Of a stretch of 64,000 nucleotides of DNA, positions 8,657 through 18,648 are shown piece after piece (position 1 is the stretch's first letter; each line of letters begins with the position of its first letter). Below the pieces are notes generated by a model. The model worked only from the letters and a program-made list of their open reading frames with translations, had not been told where the DNA came from and ran no database searches. This DNA is from Emticicia sp. BO119 (GTDB lineage: Bacteria; Bacteroidota; Bacteroidia; Cytophagales; Spirosomataceae): NCBI RefSeq assembly GCF_013912375.1, contig NZ_JACETV010000007.1, forward strand, positions 219,581 to 283,580, written 5' to 3'. The translations under genes were made by a program, and so were the position numbers.

Positions 8657-9505
8657 ATGAAAACCACCAAAGCCATTGGTTTATATAGCCTTATTGTCTA
8701 TGCTTTAGCTATTCTGCTTTCTGTTTTTATCTATCTTACCGGAGGGCATGCAAGCCCTTATATAGGTTTAGGGTTTTTTGCTATGCTTATTCCGGCTATT
8801 GGGGTTTTGATTATGCAATACGGGTTTAGGGAACCTGTTGCACCAATTAACCCAGGGAAATTCTCTATCAAATGGCTGCCAATAGCCTTGTTTTTAATGC
8901 CTTTGGTGATTCACCTGCTTGCGCTTCCTGTAGCAGCTTATCTGAATGGCTCAATCCTCTGGCAATCATGGCTGACTCCTGATGCAAACGGGCAATACCA
9001 TTCACCCCAAAGCCGGGGTTGGGGTGTATTGACATTTGATGGATTGACAGGAAAGATTCTCATAAATGCTTTGGTAGGGCTTATGGCCGTTTCAATCTTA
9101 GCCTTTTTTGAAGAAATTGGCTGGCGAGTATGGTTATTGCCGAGATTAGTAAAGGTGTTTAATGTCAAAGCCGGTGTTCTGATTGGGGCCGTTATCTGGG
9201 CCATCTGGCATATTCCGTATGTATCAGGAGGTATAAATGAAATACAGGGTGTTTCAACAATAATGGTATTAATATTCTATCCGCTTGGCACTATTGGTGC
9301 AGGTAGTATTATTAGTTGGATCTGGTTAAGAACCAAAAGTATCTGGCTTATCTGTTTAGCTCATGGGGCCTTGAATAACTGGGGGCAATATGCTTTCAAG
9401 TACATGGACGATAGCGCAGGCGAACAATATTTATTTATGGCTGTGAATTTAGCTTTATTGATTACAGGCTTGATAGTTTTATTGACCTTAAGAAGTGAAA
9501 AATGA
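8657..9505 (+). CDS. CPBP family intramembrane glutamic protease
   Basis: A 282-residue polytopic membrane protein of the CPBP (CAAX protease and bacteriocin-processing, Rce1/Abi) family. The catalytic motifs are visible: E152-E153-xxx-R157 (EEIGWR), H185 in IWAIWHIPY, and H236xxxN240 in AHGALNN. Eight or so hydrophobic segments surround them. The family cleaves within or near the membrane, and in bacteria its members are tied to peptide maturation, immunity to bacteriocins, or unknown roles. The substrate is not evident from the neighbours. Confidence 0.88.
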   Translation: MKTTKAIGLYSLIVYALAILLSVFIYLTGGHASPYIGLGFFAMLIPAIGVLIMQYGFREPVAPINPGKFSIKWLPIALFLMPLVIHLLALPVAAYLNGSILWQSWLTPDANGQYHSPQSRGWGVLTFDGLTGKILINALVGLMAVSILAFFEEIGWRVWLLPRLVKVFNVKAGVLIGAVIWAIWHIPYVSGGINEIQGVSTIMVLIFYPLGTIGAGSIISWIWLRTKSIWLICLAHGALNNWGQYAFKYMDDSAGEQYLFMAVNLALLITGLIVLLTLRSEK

Positions 9506-9626
9506 TGACTGCCTTTCAAAAGAATTAGTCTTTTTTCCACAAATTACTCAATTTTCGTATATCTCTTACTGGTACGGGTTTTTTATGGGGATTATTAAAT
9601 CCATTTAACTTTTAAATAAGTTAGCC

Positions 9627-10154
9627 ATGAAAAATTACATCACACAGCATGTTAAGCATAATGGAGCGAAACTAAGAAAACTATTTATAAATGGCTTAAG
9701 AGATATGCTTTGGGCAGAAAAAAACCTCATAAAAGCATTGCCCAAATTGGCCAGAGCTGCTACATCAGATGATCTAAAAGTAGTTTTTGAAATCCATTTA
9801 ACAGAAACGCAGCAGCATATAAACAGGCTTGAGAGAGTATTCAGGAATATTGGTGAGCCTGCTAAAACCAAAAAGTGTACGGCTATGATAGGTTTGATAA
9901 ATGAATGTAGTGAAATCATTGAATCGACTGAAGAATATAGCTCTGTGCGCGACTGGGGACTGATTTTTGCTTCTCAGAAAGTAGAGCATTATGAAATTGC
10001 TTCATATGGTACTCTTAGAACGATTGCCAATATTTTGAGGTATTCGGAAGTTGCAGAACTCTTGCAGCAAACCTTAGATGAAGAAATACAAGCCAATACC
10101 AAACTGAGTGATCTGGCTGATGCCTATATCTATATGGAGGCTGTATTAGATTAA
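9627..10154 (+). CDS. YciE/YciF-type ferritin-like protein (DUF892)
   Basis: A 175-residue all-helical protein of the DUF892 family, whose structural members are four-helix-bundle, ferritin-like dimers made under stress. Diagnostic stretches are LFINGLRDMLWAEKNL near residue 20, HLTETQQHINRLERVF near 55-70, QKVEHYEIASYGTL near 115, and LLQQTLDEEIQANTKL near 145. Candidate metal ligands are the glutamates and histidines in these helices. Cytoplasmic, monocistronic by spacing. Iron binding is inferred from the fold only. Confidence 0.85.
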   Translation: MKNYITQHVKHNGAKLRKLFINGLRDMLWAEKNLIKALPKLARAATSDDLKVVFEIHLTETQQHINRLERVFRNIGEPAKTKKCTAMIGLINECSEIIESTEEYSSVRDWGLIFASQKVEHYEIASYGTLRTIANILRYSEVAELLQQTLDEEIQANTKLSDLADAYIYMEAVLD

Positions 10155-10164
10155 TGCTTTCAGA

Positions 10165-10203
10165 TCTCAGCTTCTCTCCTTTTTTCAAATAGAGGAGCTG
10201 AGA
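10165..10203. terminator. Hairpin between convergent genes
   Basis: A 13-bp stem with one G-T pair (10165-10177 with 10191-10203, TCTCAGCT... with ...AGCTGAGA), loop 13 bases. It lies between the ferritin-like gene and the minus-strand gene that ends at 10222. There is no clear T-run after either arm. Confidence 0.45.
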
Positions 10204-10221
10204 CCATTCTCCCGCGCTATT

Positions 10222-10629
10222 TCAAGGAGATTTAGGAGATGAGGTGATTTCATCTAACTCTTTTTCCTTTACTTTTGCTTCTAATCCTTCTTTTTTAATG
10301 CCAATTCTGATATTAAAAAATAAACTCATATATATATTGGCTATCCATACCAGAGAGAAAACCGCAATAAGGTAACCCCTCCAGTCTGTAAATAACAAAT
10401 GATAGTCTGTAATAATAAGGAAGAGAATACTTACATAAAAGCTAAAGCAGTACTCGCAGGTAAAAATATAGAAGAATTTGCGTTTGAATAACCTTTTGGA
10501 TTTCTGACTTTGTTTTTGGCAGTACTCTCTTGGTTCTCTGAAAATCTCTTCGTGAGTAACCGTCCATGCAACACAAGCAACAGGAATTGCCAGTACAAAA
10601 AGCCAGATGATTTGTGTGTAGAGTGTCAT
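10222..10629 (-). CDS. Hypothetical membrane protein with a CxxC motif
   Basis: A 135-residue protein with three hydrophobic segments: about 7-25, 63-82 and 85-105. A CEYC motif (residues about 58-61, TCEYCFSFYV) lies just before the second segment, and the C-terminal 30 residues are charged and end SSPKSP. CxxC near a membrane boundary can mean redox activity or metal binding, but no family is recognised. It starts at ATG 10629 and is convergent with the ferritin-like gene. Confidence 0.6.
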   Translation of the reverse strand: MTLYTQIIWLFVLAIPVACVAWTVTHEEIFREPREYCQKQSQKSKRLFKRKFFYIFTCEYCFSFYVSILFLIITDYHLLFTDWRGYLIAVFSLVWIANIYMSLFFNIRIGIKKEGLEAKVKEKELDEITSSPKSP

Positions 10630-10911
10630 AACATAAGTAGATTAAGAGATAAATTTCATGGAATGAATTAGAAAACTACATTCCAATGTTTTTTGGGGAA
10701 ATACTTCCCCAAAAAACTAATTCTTTTACGCTTTACTATTTATATAGTTTGAAAAATGAGTCTTTTGCTTTGTATATTTAGTATATAGTTTGAAATGTAG
10801 TGTTTTTACCTTATGAAATGGGGGTTTTTCCTCTATTTTGGTTGAACCAATCCCTCTATTTTTGTTAACCAAACTGCTATTGATAAAACTTCAAGTATAA
10901 ATTTCTTGGTC

Positions 10912-12030
10912 ATGAAAAAATTAATTGCCGCTTCTGTTTTTGTATTTTTTATAGTGGGGTGTGGGCTGAAACGAACTATTCAGGATACAGCCCAAGACCT
11001 TACTAATAATACCGCTGCTTTGATAGATGATGCGATAGATGAAATAACGCATGAGTCAGAATCATGGCAGGCTACTTTGCAGGAATTAAGCGATAAACTG
11101 ACAGACGAAGCCCAGAGCACGATACGTACAGAAGTAGAGAACCTTGCTACAAGAACTATAGCTGCTGCAGGGTCGGAGATTCGTTGTAATGTTGATTTTT
11201 TGGGAGCGAGAGTCATACAGGCATTGCAGAGAATTAAAGCCGAATTACTAAAGAAGCCGGTTCCGGAGCGAAACCCTGCTATTTGCCAGGTAATACCAAC
11301 AGCTATTGATATGAACCTGACTCCCAATAGAAGAAATAAAGTGGATATTTCGGGATATGATTTTGATAATCAGCCATTGAAACTATATATGATAAGCAGC
11401 ACAAATCAGATAACTGATGTTACATATGCCATTAACAGATTATCGCATTATCATTTAGTATTAAACTTAGGTAGTAATGGTGTGATGCTTAATGAAACCA
11501 GTAGCCGGCTTGTATTGGAGTATAAAAATAGCCAGTTATCGTCTATTGCTGTTACACAACCTGTTATACCAGATTGCAAAGAAGAAGAAATTTCATTTTC
11601 TCCGGATGTAATTACATTTGTGCCTCCACACACCAGAGGCGACAGAGAGTACGACGGGCATGGGCCTAACGTAACTGCAAGAGTAAATGTGTATGTCGAT
11701 AATAACACCATTAAGGCAAAGATTTATATGCGAGCCAGAGAGACCAAAAGTGATTGGTCAACTGCAGAGGGTTCTGGCGTTTTTACTATTTACACGGCCC
11801 CTTCAAAAAAGCGGATTCTAAGTATAGTTAGCGATAAAGAAACGAATACTAATTATATAGATAGTGGTCATTCTGAAGATTTTTTTGAAAAAGGAAGCGG
11901 AGAGTTGGTTAAAAGGTTTGCTTTTGTAGGTGATACCGATGGTGATGAAGCCGGAACGAGAACGAGAGTAAAGGTTAGCTTTAACAGAGTGGTGGTAAAA
12001 CTAAAAGAAATAGGAAATTGTAAAGAGTAG
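10912..12030 (+). CDS. Hypothetical lipoprotein with helical N-terminal half
   Basis: A 372-residue protein starting at ATG 10912; a TTG six bases earlier is in frame but less likely. The signal peptide ends in a lipobox (FIVGC, then G). Residues about 20-110 are predicted helical, with heptad-like alternation (TAQDLTNNTAALIDDAIDE). The C-terminal half is beta-rich, with TARVNVYVDNN and VKVSFNRVVVKL. No family recognised. It is followed by a good terminator at 12101-12141. Confidence 0.65.
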   Translation: MKKLIAASVFVFFIVGCGLKRTIQDTAQDLTNNTAALIDDAIDEITHESESWQATLQELSDKLTDEAQSTIRTEVENLATRTIAAAGSEIRCNVDFLGARVIQALQRIKAELLKKPVPERNPAICQVIPTAIDMNLTPNRRNKVDISGYDFDNQPLKLYMISSTNQITDVTYAINRLSHYHLVLNLGSNGVMLNETSSRLVLEYKNSQLSSIAVTQPVIPDCKEEEISFSPDVITFVPPHTRGDREYDGHGPNVTARVNVYVDNNTIKAKIYMRARETKSDWSTAEGSGVFTIYTAPSKKRILSIVSDKETNTNYIDSGHSEDFFEKGSGELVKRFAFVGDTDGDEAGTRTRVKVSFNRVVVKLKEIGNCKE

Positions 12031-12100
12031 TTGAATTGAAACGCGACATACCTACTTGCCTTAAAAGTATCAAATGAAACAAGTGTCTTAGATTTAGATA

Positions 12101-12141
12101 CCCTGGAATGATTTGTTAAGAACATTTCAGGGTTTTCTTTT
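12101..12141 (+). terminator. Factor-independent terminator
   Basis: Stem CCCTGGAATG (12101-12110) with CATTTCAGGG (12123-12132), one G-T pair, followed by TTTTCTTTT. It lies 70 bp after the lipoprotein stop. Confidence 0.75.
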
Positions 12142-12251
12142 AACCATTCAGTACAATTATTGGGTCATTGACCAGATTAATTTATTTTTTAAGGCATATT
12201 TCTGCCAAATTTATCTGGCGTATATCTTTATTATTTTAATTATTATCTGAT

Positions 12252-12536
12252 ATGATACTATTCTGGGTCTTCTGGGGTATTGATGCCATTGTGGCTTTAA
12301 TAGCTGTGTGTTTTTTCTTTACAGGCTTAGCCGATGGGTCAGTTTCATCTTTTAATATTGGATTATGGCTTATCATGTTAATAGTAATTGCAGCCGTATT
12401 GTCAGGCACTCTGGCTTTGAGGTCCGCGGGTAATCTAACCTTAGCAAAAATTCTGGCAGGGTTATTAGCAGTACCTGCTTTCCTATTTTTTCTATTCTTT
12501 ATTATAATAATATGCTCTGGGGCAAAATGGAATTGA
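12252..12536 (+). CDS. Small three-helix membrane protein
   Basis: A 94-residue, very hydrophobic protein with three transmembrane segments (about 3-25, 37-55 and 66-88) and conserved GLADGSVSSFNIGLW between the first two. Close relatives in Bacteroidota are commonly labelled osmoprotectant transporter permease, but nothing visible here supports that substrate, so I keep the neutral call. ATG at 12252. Confidence 0.65.
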   Translation: MILFWVFWGIDAIVALIAVCFFFTGLADGSVSSFNIGLWLIMLIVIAAVLSGTLALRSAGNLTLAKILAGLLAVPAFLFFLFFIIIICSGAKWN

Positions 12537-12662
12537 GCCGATAATTAATCTGTTTTTTTGCTTTAGTCCAGATAAGGATATTCGGTTGTTAAGACAAGAT
12601 GTTTTAGGGTGATGGTTATCTGAACGATAAGTGCCTACCACAACCCTTGCAAGAATGGATTT

Positions 12663-12699
12663 TTGCTATTGGTTTTTGCAGCAGAATAACCAATAGCAA
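12663..12699. terminator. 12-bp perfect hairpin between convergent genes
   Basis: TTGCTATTGGTT (12663-12674) pairs perfectly with AACCAATAGCAA (12688-12699). It separates the small membrane protein from the large kinase on the minus strand. Lacks a T-tract. Confidence 0.45.
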
Positions 12700-12823
12700 C
12701 TATCAGCTTAGGCCAAAGAAAAAATTCAGATTCAGCAGGAAATATATGTATAGTAAAAAGTCTGATGACCATACCTGCCAGTGCGGCATATAAATAATGC
12801 TTAAATATGGATAAGTCTTATAT

Positions 12824-15800
12824 CTACTTTGTATCGCCGTCTCTTTCGGGTATATATACATTAAAAGTAGCTCCAACACCGGGTTTCCCAAATGCTTCAA
12901 TGAGACCCTCGTGGTTCTGAACAACTTTACGACAGATGGTAAGCCCTATTCCGGTACCAGAATACTCAGTCTTTCCGTGCAGACGCTGAAAAAGCTCAAA
13001 TATCTTGTGTTCATATTGTTGTTCAAATCCTATACCGTTATCAATAAAGCTGAGTTTCCAGTATTTTTTTATATTAATAGCCCTTGCATCATTAATATCT
13101 TCACCTGACATCAATGATGCTTTAATCACAATGTGTGGGGGTACATCTTTCTTGCTATACTTGATTGAATTAGAGATAAGGTTAGCAAATAACTGATAAA
13201 ACTGGGTGGGTATGATAGGTAAAGTAGGTAAAGTATTGGTCTCAATAACAGCTTTTTTCTCTTCAATTCTTTCGCTTAAACTTTGTTTGGCTTCCTCTAA
13301 CAAAACATTCATATCAGTTTTGGCAAAGATGGCTTCATCGGTTGTCATACGTGAAAAATTCAATAAATCGGCCAATAAGCTCTTCATTCTTTGCGTTGAC
13401 CTGATAATGCGATTGAAATAATCCCTGGCATTATCTGTGAGCTCCTCCTTTAGTAGGATACGCTCTGTGAATGCTTCAATTTTGTAGAGAGGGTCACCTA
13501 AATCATGGGAAGCGATATAGCTGAATGAAGCCAATTCGGCATTACTATGCTCTAATTCTATATTCTTACTTTCGAGTTGCTGATAAGTTTCTAATAGTTT
13601 CTGTTCTTTCACTCTTAGTTCTGTAAGATCAATGCTAATACAAAGCATTCCGATAACTATACCTTTTTTGTCTTTACGTACATCGCCTTTTGAGTAAATG
13701 TAGTGAATATCGCCATGTTTGTCGTATCTGCGATATTCAGCCTCAAAAGCTTTTCCGGTTTGTCTTGACTTTTCCAAGGCATCTCTCAGTTTCTCAATGT
13801 CTTCCTGATGAACGTTTCCAAAGGTTGCGAAGTCTATTATAATTTCACCTGGTTTATAGCCATACAAACGATAGGTTTCATCCGACCACTGAATGGTATT
13901 TGTGGTAAAATCGAGCTCCCAACTTCCAATTTTTCCTATACGTTGTGACTCTGATAGCTGTGCTTCACGTAGTTGTAGATTTCTATTCAAAAGAATATCT
14001 TCTGTTACATCCTGTAAGCTGGCGACTAACATATTTTCTGTACCCAAGTTCAGGATACTGCCTGTGCCTTTGATATATTTAAGTGAGCCATCTTTGGTAA
14101 AGGCCCGGAAAGAGAGTTCGCTGATTTTTTTCTTGACCAGAAGTTTTTTGCTGATTTTCTCAATTTCGGGAAGGTCATCAGGGTGTACAAAACTCTTCAG
14201 TTTTTTTACAGTAGGTATAAACTCTTTGGACTTATAACCAAAAATACGATATAGGTTATCAGAGTAGGTAAATTCATCGGTATGTAAGTTCCAGGTCATA
14301 CTACCCATTTTCGAACTTACCTGGGCCCCCTCAAATGCTCTGTTCTGAATAATCAGCTTTTTATTCAGTTCTTCTAATTGTGCTTGCGTACGACTGAGAT
14401 GTTCCTGGCGGTTAATCAATTCCTGATTCATACTAATCAGTTCTTCATTACCCGATTGTAACTCTTCTTTAGAAGTCTCTAACTCTTCGTTAAGGGTTTG
14501 TAATTCTTCACTGCTGCTCAATAATTCTTCATTTGCATTCTGTAATTCCTCATTGGCAGCCTCCTGACTTTCTGTAATATTCAGAATGTCCTGACGAATC
14601 TGGGCTAATTCTTTCTCTAATTGCTCAATATGTAATTCGGCTAAACTTTTTTTGGCCTTTTTGCCTCCGCTTTTGTATGATTCCTGCTCTGTAGGTAAAA
14701 TAGCTCTTTTGTTAAAAACAATCAGAAAGTGTAATGCTACAGATTGTAGTAGAGGAATAACCTCGACAGATACTAAATACGAATCGGTGCCATGTTTAAC
14801 TAAAATGTTTTCTTTTGTTACAGTTTCTTTTTCTATATGAGCCTTGTGCAATAGATTACGTAAATCAAAAGCTAATTCTTTGCGCACCATTTTAAGCACA
14901 TTCAGGCTGGCTTTGCCAGGCGATGGCACAAAAAATAAGGAAGTATCTCCTCTGAAATGAATGATATCATTCTGATCGCTGACAATTACACAAGGAGGGG
15001 TGTAATGATTCAGTAATATATCATCAGCATTCTTCTGAAAATCAGTCTGACTTATCATAGGTGTATGGATGGTATCATTTTTATGGTTTTTAGTTTCTTC
15101 CATACTATCGTGAGAGTCTTGTGTAAAGCGGCTGGTTGTATATTTCCGGCTAAAGAATTTATCATGATTACTAATAAGGGTAAACAGGTCTGATACGACA
15201 TTGGCCGTTTCGGATTTCCCTAACCACAATATGCCCTTTTCTTTGAGTGCGTAGTGAAAAGTAGTTAATGCTTTTTTCTGTAAAAATGTGGTCATATATA
15301 TGAGTACATTCCGACACGAAACCAAGTCAATTTTCGAAAATGGTGGGTCTTTCAGAAAATTGTGCACGGCAAAAACGCAACTATTTCGGATAGACTTATT
15401 TATTTGATATATACTATTGTCAATTTTTGTAAAATAGGTTTCTAATAGATGTGGTGGAATAGCCTGTACATCTAATGCATTATATAGACCTGAACGGGCT
15501 TTGGCAATATTACTTTCTGAAATATCGGTTGCAAAAACCTGAATTTTAATTTCCGGTGCTCTATGTGATAGAAACTCATGCAGACTAATTGCAATAGAAT
15601 AGGCTTCTTCGCCAGATGAACATCCTGCCACCCATATTCGTATAGTGCTCTGGCTTAGTTTGCTTTCCAGTAAATGAGGAAAAACCCGCTCGGTTAATGC
15701 CTGAAAAGTTTTAGAGTCACGAAAGAAAGAGGTTACCGGAATCAGAAAATCTTTTAGCAAAAGTTCGAGTTCTTCTTTGTTTGATTTCAGATATTCATGA

Positions 15801-16588
15801 TATTCACCAATATCTTCACAACGGCATAGACCCATTCGACGGGCGATACGCCTGCGTAAAGTAGATTCTTTATAATAGCTAAAATCAATGCCTTTGTGTT
15901 GGCGAATAAGAAAGATAATTTGCTTTAGCACATCTTCATAACTACGTGGAATGGCCTTTTCGTCTTCGTCAGGATAATTTTTATTTACTACCTGTTGAAG
16001 TTTCATTAATTGTTCAGGCATTTTTTCGGCAGGGAGCACGAAGTCAACTGTATTGGCATCAATCGCATTTTGGGGCATATCTGAAAAATCAGTTGACCCA
16101 GGGTCCTGGACAAAAGTAATACCCCCGTACTTTTTTATTGCCTGTAAGCCTAAGGTACCATCTGTTCCCGCACCTGAAAGTAATACTCCAACTACATTAT
16201 TCTGGTGTACTTCTCCTAATGAATGGAAGAAAATATCAATTGAATAAGCTATCGGATTTACATCATCACCGGGTTGCAGCTTTAAGATTCCATCAACCGA
16301 AATAAGCCTTTTACTTTTAGAAATAGTGTAAACATGGTCAGGTTTAAAATCAACCTCGGTGCTTATTTCTAATACAGGAAGTTCAGTACTTTTAGCCAAT
16401 ATTTTTGGTAAATCGCTTTGTTGGTCATGTGGTAAATGTTGAACCAGCACGTAAGCCATGCCAGAATTTTTTGGTATTGAAGCAATAAATTTTTGAAAAG
16501 CCTCGACCCCTCCTGCAGAAGCCCCCAAACCTACTATTGTAAAATCCTGTGGGGCATTCGGAAGAGGCGTAGAATATTTTTTACGCAT
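12824..16588 (-). CDS. CheB-CheR-PAS-PAS-histidine kinase fusion
   Basis: A 1254-residue signalling protein. Order: CheB methylesterase (about 14-195) with complete triad S24 (GASAGG), H51 (VQHLPH) and D143 (GTDG); CheR N- and C-terminal domains (about 215-480) with the SAM site IRIWVAGCSSGEEAYS; a divergent PAS-like part; a long glutamate-rich coiled coil (about 640-740, repeats of NEELxSSxEELQ); two PAS domains (about 760-990); and HisKA plus HATPase (H1028 in ASHDLGDPL, then NLISNSIKYS and GTGIGLTICRKV). No receiver domain precedes CheB, unlike chemotaxis CheB. Known relatives methylate or demethylate signalling proteins and autophosphorylate; the partner is unknown. ATG at 16588 was preferred over an in-frame TTG 15 bp upstream. 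Confidence 0.92.
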   Translation of the reverse strand: MRKKYSTPLPNAPQDFTIVGLGASAGGVEAFQKFIASIPKNSGMAYVLVQHLPHDQQSDLPKILAKSTELPVLEISTEVDFKPDHVYTISKSKRLISVDGILKLQPGDDVNPIAYSIDIFFHSLGEVHQNNVVGVLLSGAGTDGTLGLQAIKKYGGITFVQDPGSTDFSDMPQNAIDANTVDFVLPAEKMPEQLMKLQQVVNKNYPDEDEKAIPRSYEDVLKQIIFLIRQHKGIDFSYYKESTLRRRIARRMGLCRCEDIGEYHEYLKSNKEELELLLKDFLIPVTSFFRDSKTFQALTERVFPHLLESKLSQSTIRIWVAGCSSGEEAYSIAISLHEFLSHRAPEIKIQVFATDISESNIAKARSGLYNALDVQAIPPHLLETYFTKIDNSIYQINKSIRNSCVFAVHNFLKDPPFSKIDLVSCRNVLIYMTTFLQKKALTTFHYALKEKGILWLGKSETANVVSDLFTLISNHDKFFSRKYTTSRFTQDSHDSMEETKNHKNDTIHTPMISQTDFQKNADDILLNHYTPPCVIVSDQNDIIHFRGDTSLFFVPSPGKASLNVLKMVRKELAFDLRNLLHKAHIEKETVTKENILVKHGTDSYLVSVEVIPLLQSVALHFLIVFNKRAILPTEQESYKSGGKKAKKSLAELHIEQLEKELAQIRQDILNITESQEAANEELQNANEELLSSSEELQTLNEELETSKEELQSGNEELISMNQELINRQEHLSRTQAQLEELNKKLIIQNRAFEGAQVSSKMGSMTWNLHTDEFTYSDNLYRIFGYKSKEFIPTVKKLKSFVHPDDLPEIEKISKKLLVKKKISELSFRAFTKDGSLKYIKGTGSILNLGTENMLVASLQDVTEDILLNRNLQLREAQLSESQRIGKIGSWELDFTTNTIQWSDETYRLYGYKPGEIIIDFATFGNVHQEDIEKLRDALEKSRQTGKAFEAEYRRYDKHGDIHYIYSKGDVRKDKKGIVIGMLCISIDLTELRVKEQKLLETYQQLESKNIELEHSNAELASFSYIASHDLGDPLYKIEAFTERILLKEELTDNARDYFNRIIRSTQRMKSLLADLLNFSRMTTDEAIFAKTDMNVLLEEAKQSLSERIEEKKAVIETNTLPTLPIIPTQFYQLFANLISNSIKYSKKDVPPHIVIKASLMSGEDINDARAINIKKYWKLSFIDNGIGFEQQYEHKIFELFQRLHGKTEYSGTGIGLTICRKVVQNHEGLIEAFGKPGVGATFNVYIPERDGDTK

Positions 16589-16877
16589 GATGATATTGGA
16601 CAAGGGTTAGTCAAGTCTAATGGGTAAGGTTATGTGCTGAAATTTTCAGCTAAAACTTCAATGTTTAGGAGAAACCAAAGTTATAGATTTTTTTATTAAT
16701 TTTATATTTAAATTTCTACAATTGTGGAGAGACTAAAACTTATGGTTGAGTTGCACACAACAAAGAGTTTGCTAAGCTTTCCTGATAAAATGATCTTTCT
16801 TATTTAATCATATTACGTGATAATCTTTTTCCTTTATAATTTTAACTTTAATTAAAAGCATTATTAAAGATAAAAGT

Positions 16878-17642
16878 ATGGCATGGAACCCTGATATTTA
16901 TAATAAATTCAAGTCAGAGAGATTTGCTCCGTTTTATGATTGTCTGAATCTGGTTGCAATCAGACCTGGAATTGATGTGATAGACTTAGGCTGTGGTACT
17001 GGTGAGTTAACAAGGAAGTTAGCAGATGCCTTGCCAGGCTCAAAAGTATTGGGCATTGATTCTTCGCAGGAAATGCTCAATGATTCAAAAGCCTTTGCCA
17101 ATGAACAGGTACAATTTAAGTTAAGGGGTATTGAAGAACAAATAAATCTGGATGAAAAATGGGATTTGGTTTTTTCAAATGCCGCCATTCAATGGGTGTA
17201 TAATCATGAAGAACTCATGCCAGAAATTATTTCAATGATAAAGCCAGGGGGACAATTGGTGATACAGTTACCCAATCAGAACCAGAATCTATCCAATCTT
17301 ATTTTAGATGATTTGGCAACACAAGAACCCTTTTGTACAGCCTTACAAAACTGGACACGAAACTCACCTGTGTTGGATATTGAAAGGTATGCTCAGATAC
17401 TTTTTGAGAATGGCAGCAAGCAAATGAGTGTTTTCGAGAAAATTTACCCCTTGGTATTAAAAGATGGTGATGCATTGTTCGATTGGGTTTCGGGCACAGC
17501 TTTGATTCCTTATACTGAAAGATTGAGTGGTGATACGAAAGAACAATTTAATACTGCGTATAAAGAACGTTTGAAAAGCAGATTCCCGAAATCTCCCGCA
17601 TTTTACCCATTCAAAAGAATAATTATGGAGGCAAAATTTTAA
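16878..17642 (+). CDS. SAM-dependent methyltransferase, trans-aconitate methyltransferase-like
   Basis: A 254-residue class I methyltransferase. The SAM-binding motif I is VIDLGCGTGELT (residues about 33-44), the acidic residue of motif II is in VLGIDSSQEML (about 56-66), and VFSNAAIQWV (about 100) matches the trans-aconitate 2-methyltransferase (Tam) branch. The overall length fits Tam. A cytoplasmic enzyme, with a substrate that could be an aconitate-like acid, but this is inferred only from similarity. It is divergent from the CheB-CheR kinase and 70 bp ahead of an AraC regulator. Confidence 0.8.
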   Translation: MAWNPDIYNKFKSERFAPFYDCLNLVAIRPGIDVIDLGCGTGELTRKLADALPGSKVLGIDSSQEMLNDSKAFANEQVQFKLRGIEEQINLDEKWDLVFSNAAIQWVYNHEELMPEIISMIKPGGQLVIQLPNQNQNLSNLILDDLATQEPFCTALQNWTRNSPVLDIERYAQILFENGSKQMSVFEKIYPLVLKDGDALFDWVSGTALIPYTERLSGDTKEQFNTAYKERLKSRFPKSPAFYPFKRIIMEAKF

Positions 17643-17675
17643 CCTCTGCCGACCGGCTTTTATAGATTCGTATCG

Positions 17676-17683
17676 TATCTTTG
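17676..17683 (+). promoter_or_regulatory. Candidate -7 box for the AraC regulator gene
   Basis: TATCTTTG matches the Bacteroidota -7 consensus TAnnTTTG and lies 32 bp before the ATG at 17716. No clear -33 TTG is at the expected spacing. Confidence 0.4.
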
Positions 17684-17715
17684 TTGAAAAAATATTTGAA
17701 TTTTACAACAGGGGT

Positions 17716-18648
17716 ATGGAAATTGTTTCAATTGAAGATTTTTATAAGCAGACAAGTTACAAAAATGATGATGGCGATGTGATTTCGCTTTTGCCCAAAG
17801 ATTTTAGCAGGGAAATCGGGCATTTTAATGTATTTAGTATAGAAGAAATCACAAAGCAATTTATGGAAAAACCTGTAATGCCTTACAATCGGCGGGCTTA
17901 TTATAAAATAAGCTTAATCAGAGGTAGAAATAAGGCTGAGTATGCCGATAAAGTGATAGATATTGAGAAAAATGCGCTGCTGTTTGCCTCTCCTAAAATT
18001 CCTTACCACTATGTGCCGAAGGACACAAACCAATCTGGTCATTTTTGTGTATTTACCGATGAGTTTTTGATTAAGAATAAAAGTGGTGTAGTGCTGGACG
18101 ACCTCCCGATTTTCAAATCAGGGGGCTATCCGGTTTTTCAATTATCGGAAGGAGAAGTAGAAGATATTAATTATATCTTCAAAAAAATGCATAAAGAACT
18201 ATCCTCTGACTATGCCTATAAATATGATTTAATACGTAACTATGTATTGGAATTGATCCATTACGGGCAAAAACTTCAACCTGTTACAGCACTTTATACA
18301 AGTCATAATGCTTCTGCCCGGGTGTCGTCTTTATTCATTGAATTATTAGAACGGCAGTTTCCTATTGAATCACCGCAACAAAAACTGAACCTGCGCACTG
18401 CCAAAGATTATGCTGACAGATTGGCTGTACACGTGAATCATTTGAATAAAGTCTTAAAGGAAAATACAGGTAAAACCACTACTGACCTGATTAGTGGCAG
18501 GATTATCAGAGAAGCCAAGATATTGCTTAAACAAACAGATTGGAATGTGTCGGAGATTGCCTACTCATTGGGCTTTGAAGAAGTAGCTCATTTTTCTAAC
18601 TTTTTCAAAAAACAAACCTCTGTTACACCTTTAGGATTTCGAACCTGA
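17716..18648 (+). CDS. AraC family transcriptional regulator
   Basis: A 310-residue regulator. The N-terminal part (about 1-170) is a cupin-like sensing region; the C-terminal part (about 205-310) has the two helix-turn-helix motifs of AraC, with YADRLAVHVNHLNKVLKE near 234 and WNVSEIAYSLGFEEVAHFSNFFKKQTSVTP near the end (abbreviated by its key residues S-EIA-LGF-HFSNFFK). It ends 96 bp before a small membrane protein on the same strand, a likely target or partner. The ligand is unknown. Confidence 0.88.
   Translation: MEIVSIEDFYKQTSYKNDDGDVISLLPKDFSREIGHFNVFSIEEITKQFMEKPVMPYNRRAYYKISLIRGRNKAEYADKVIDIEKNALLFASPKIPYHYVPKDTNQSGHFCVFTDEFLIKNKSGVVLDDLPIFKSGGYPVFQLSEGEVEDINYIFKKMHKELSSDYAYKYDLIRNYVLELIHYGQKLQPVTALYTSHNASARVSSLFIELLERQFPIESPQQKLNLRTAKDYADRLAVHVNHLNKVLKENTGKTTTDLISGRIIREAKILLKQTDWNVSEIAYSLGFEEVAHFSNFFKKQTSVTPLGFRT

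Noticed and set aside
12703..12924. A 73-residue minus-strand frame at the end of the CheB-CheR kinase
   Set aside because: It overlaps the 3' end of the kinase in another frame and has no recognisable content.
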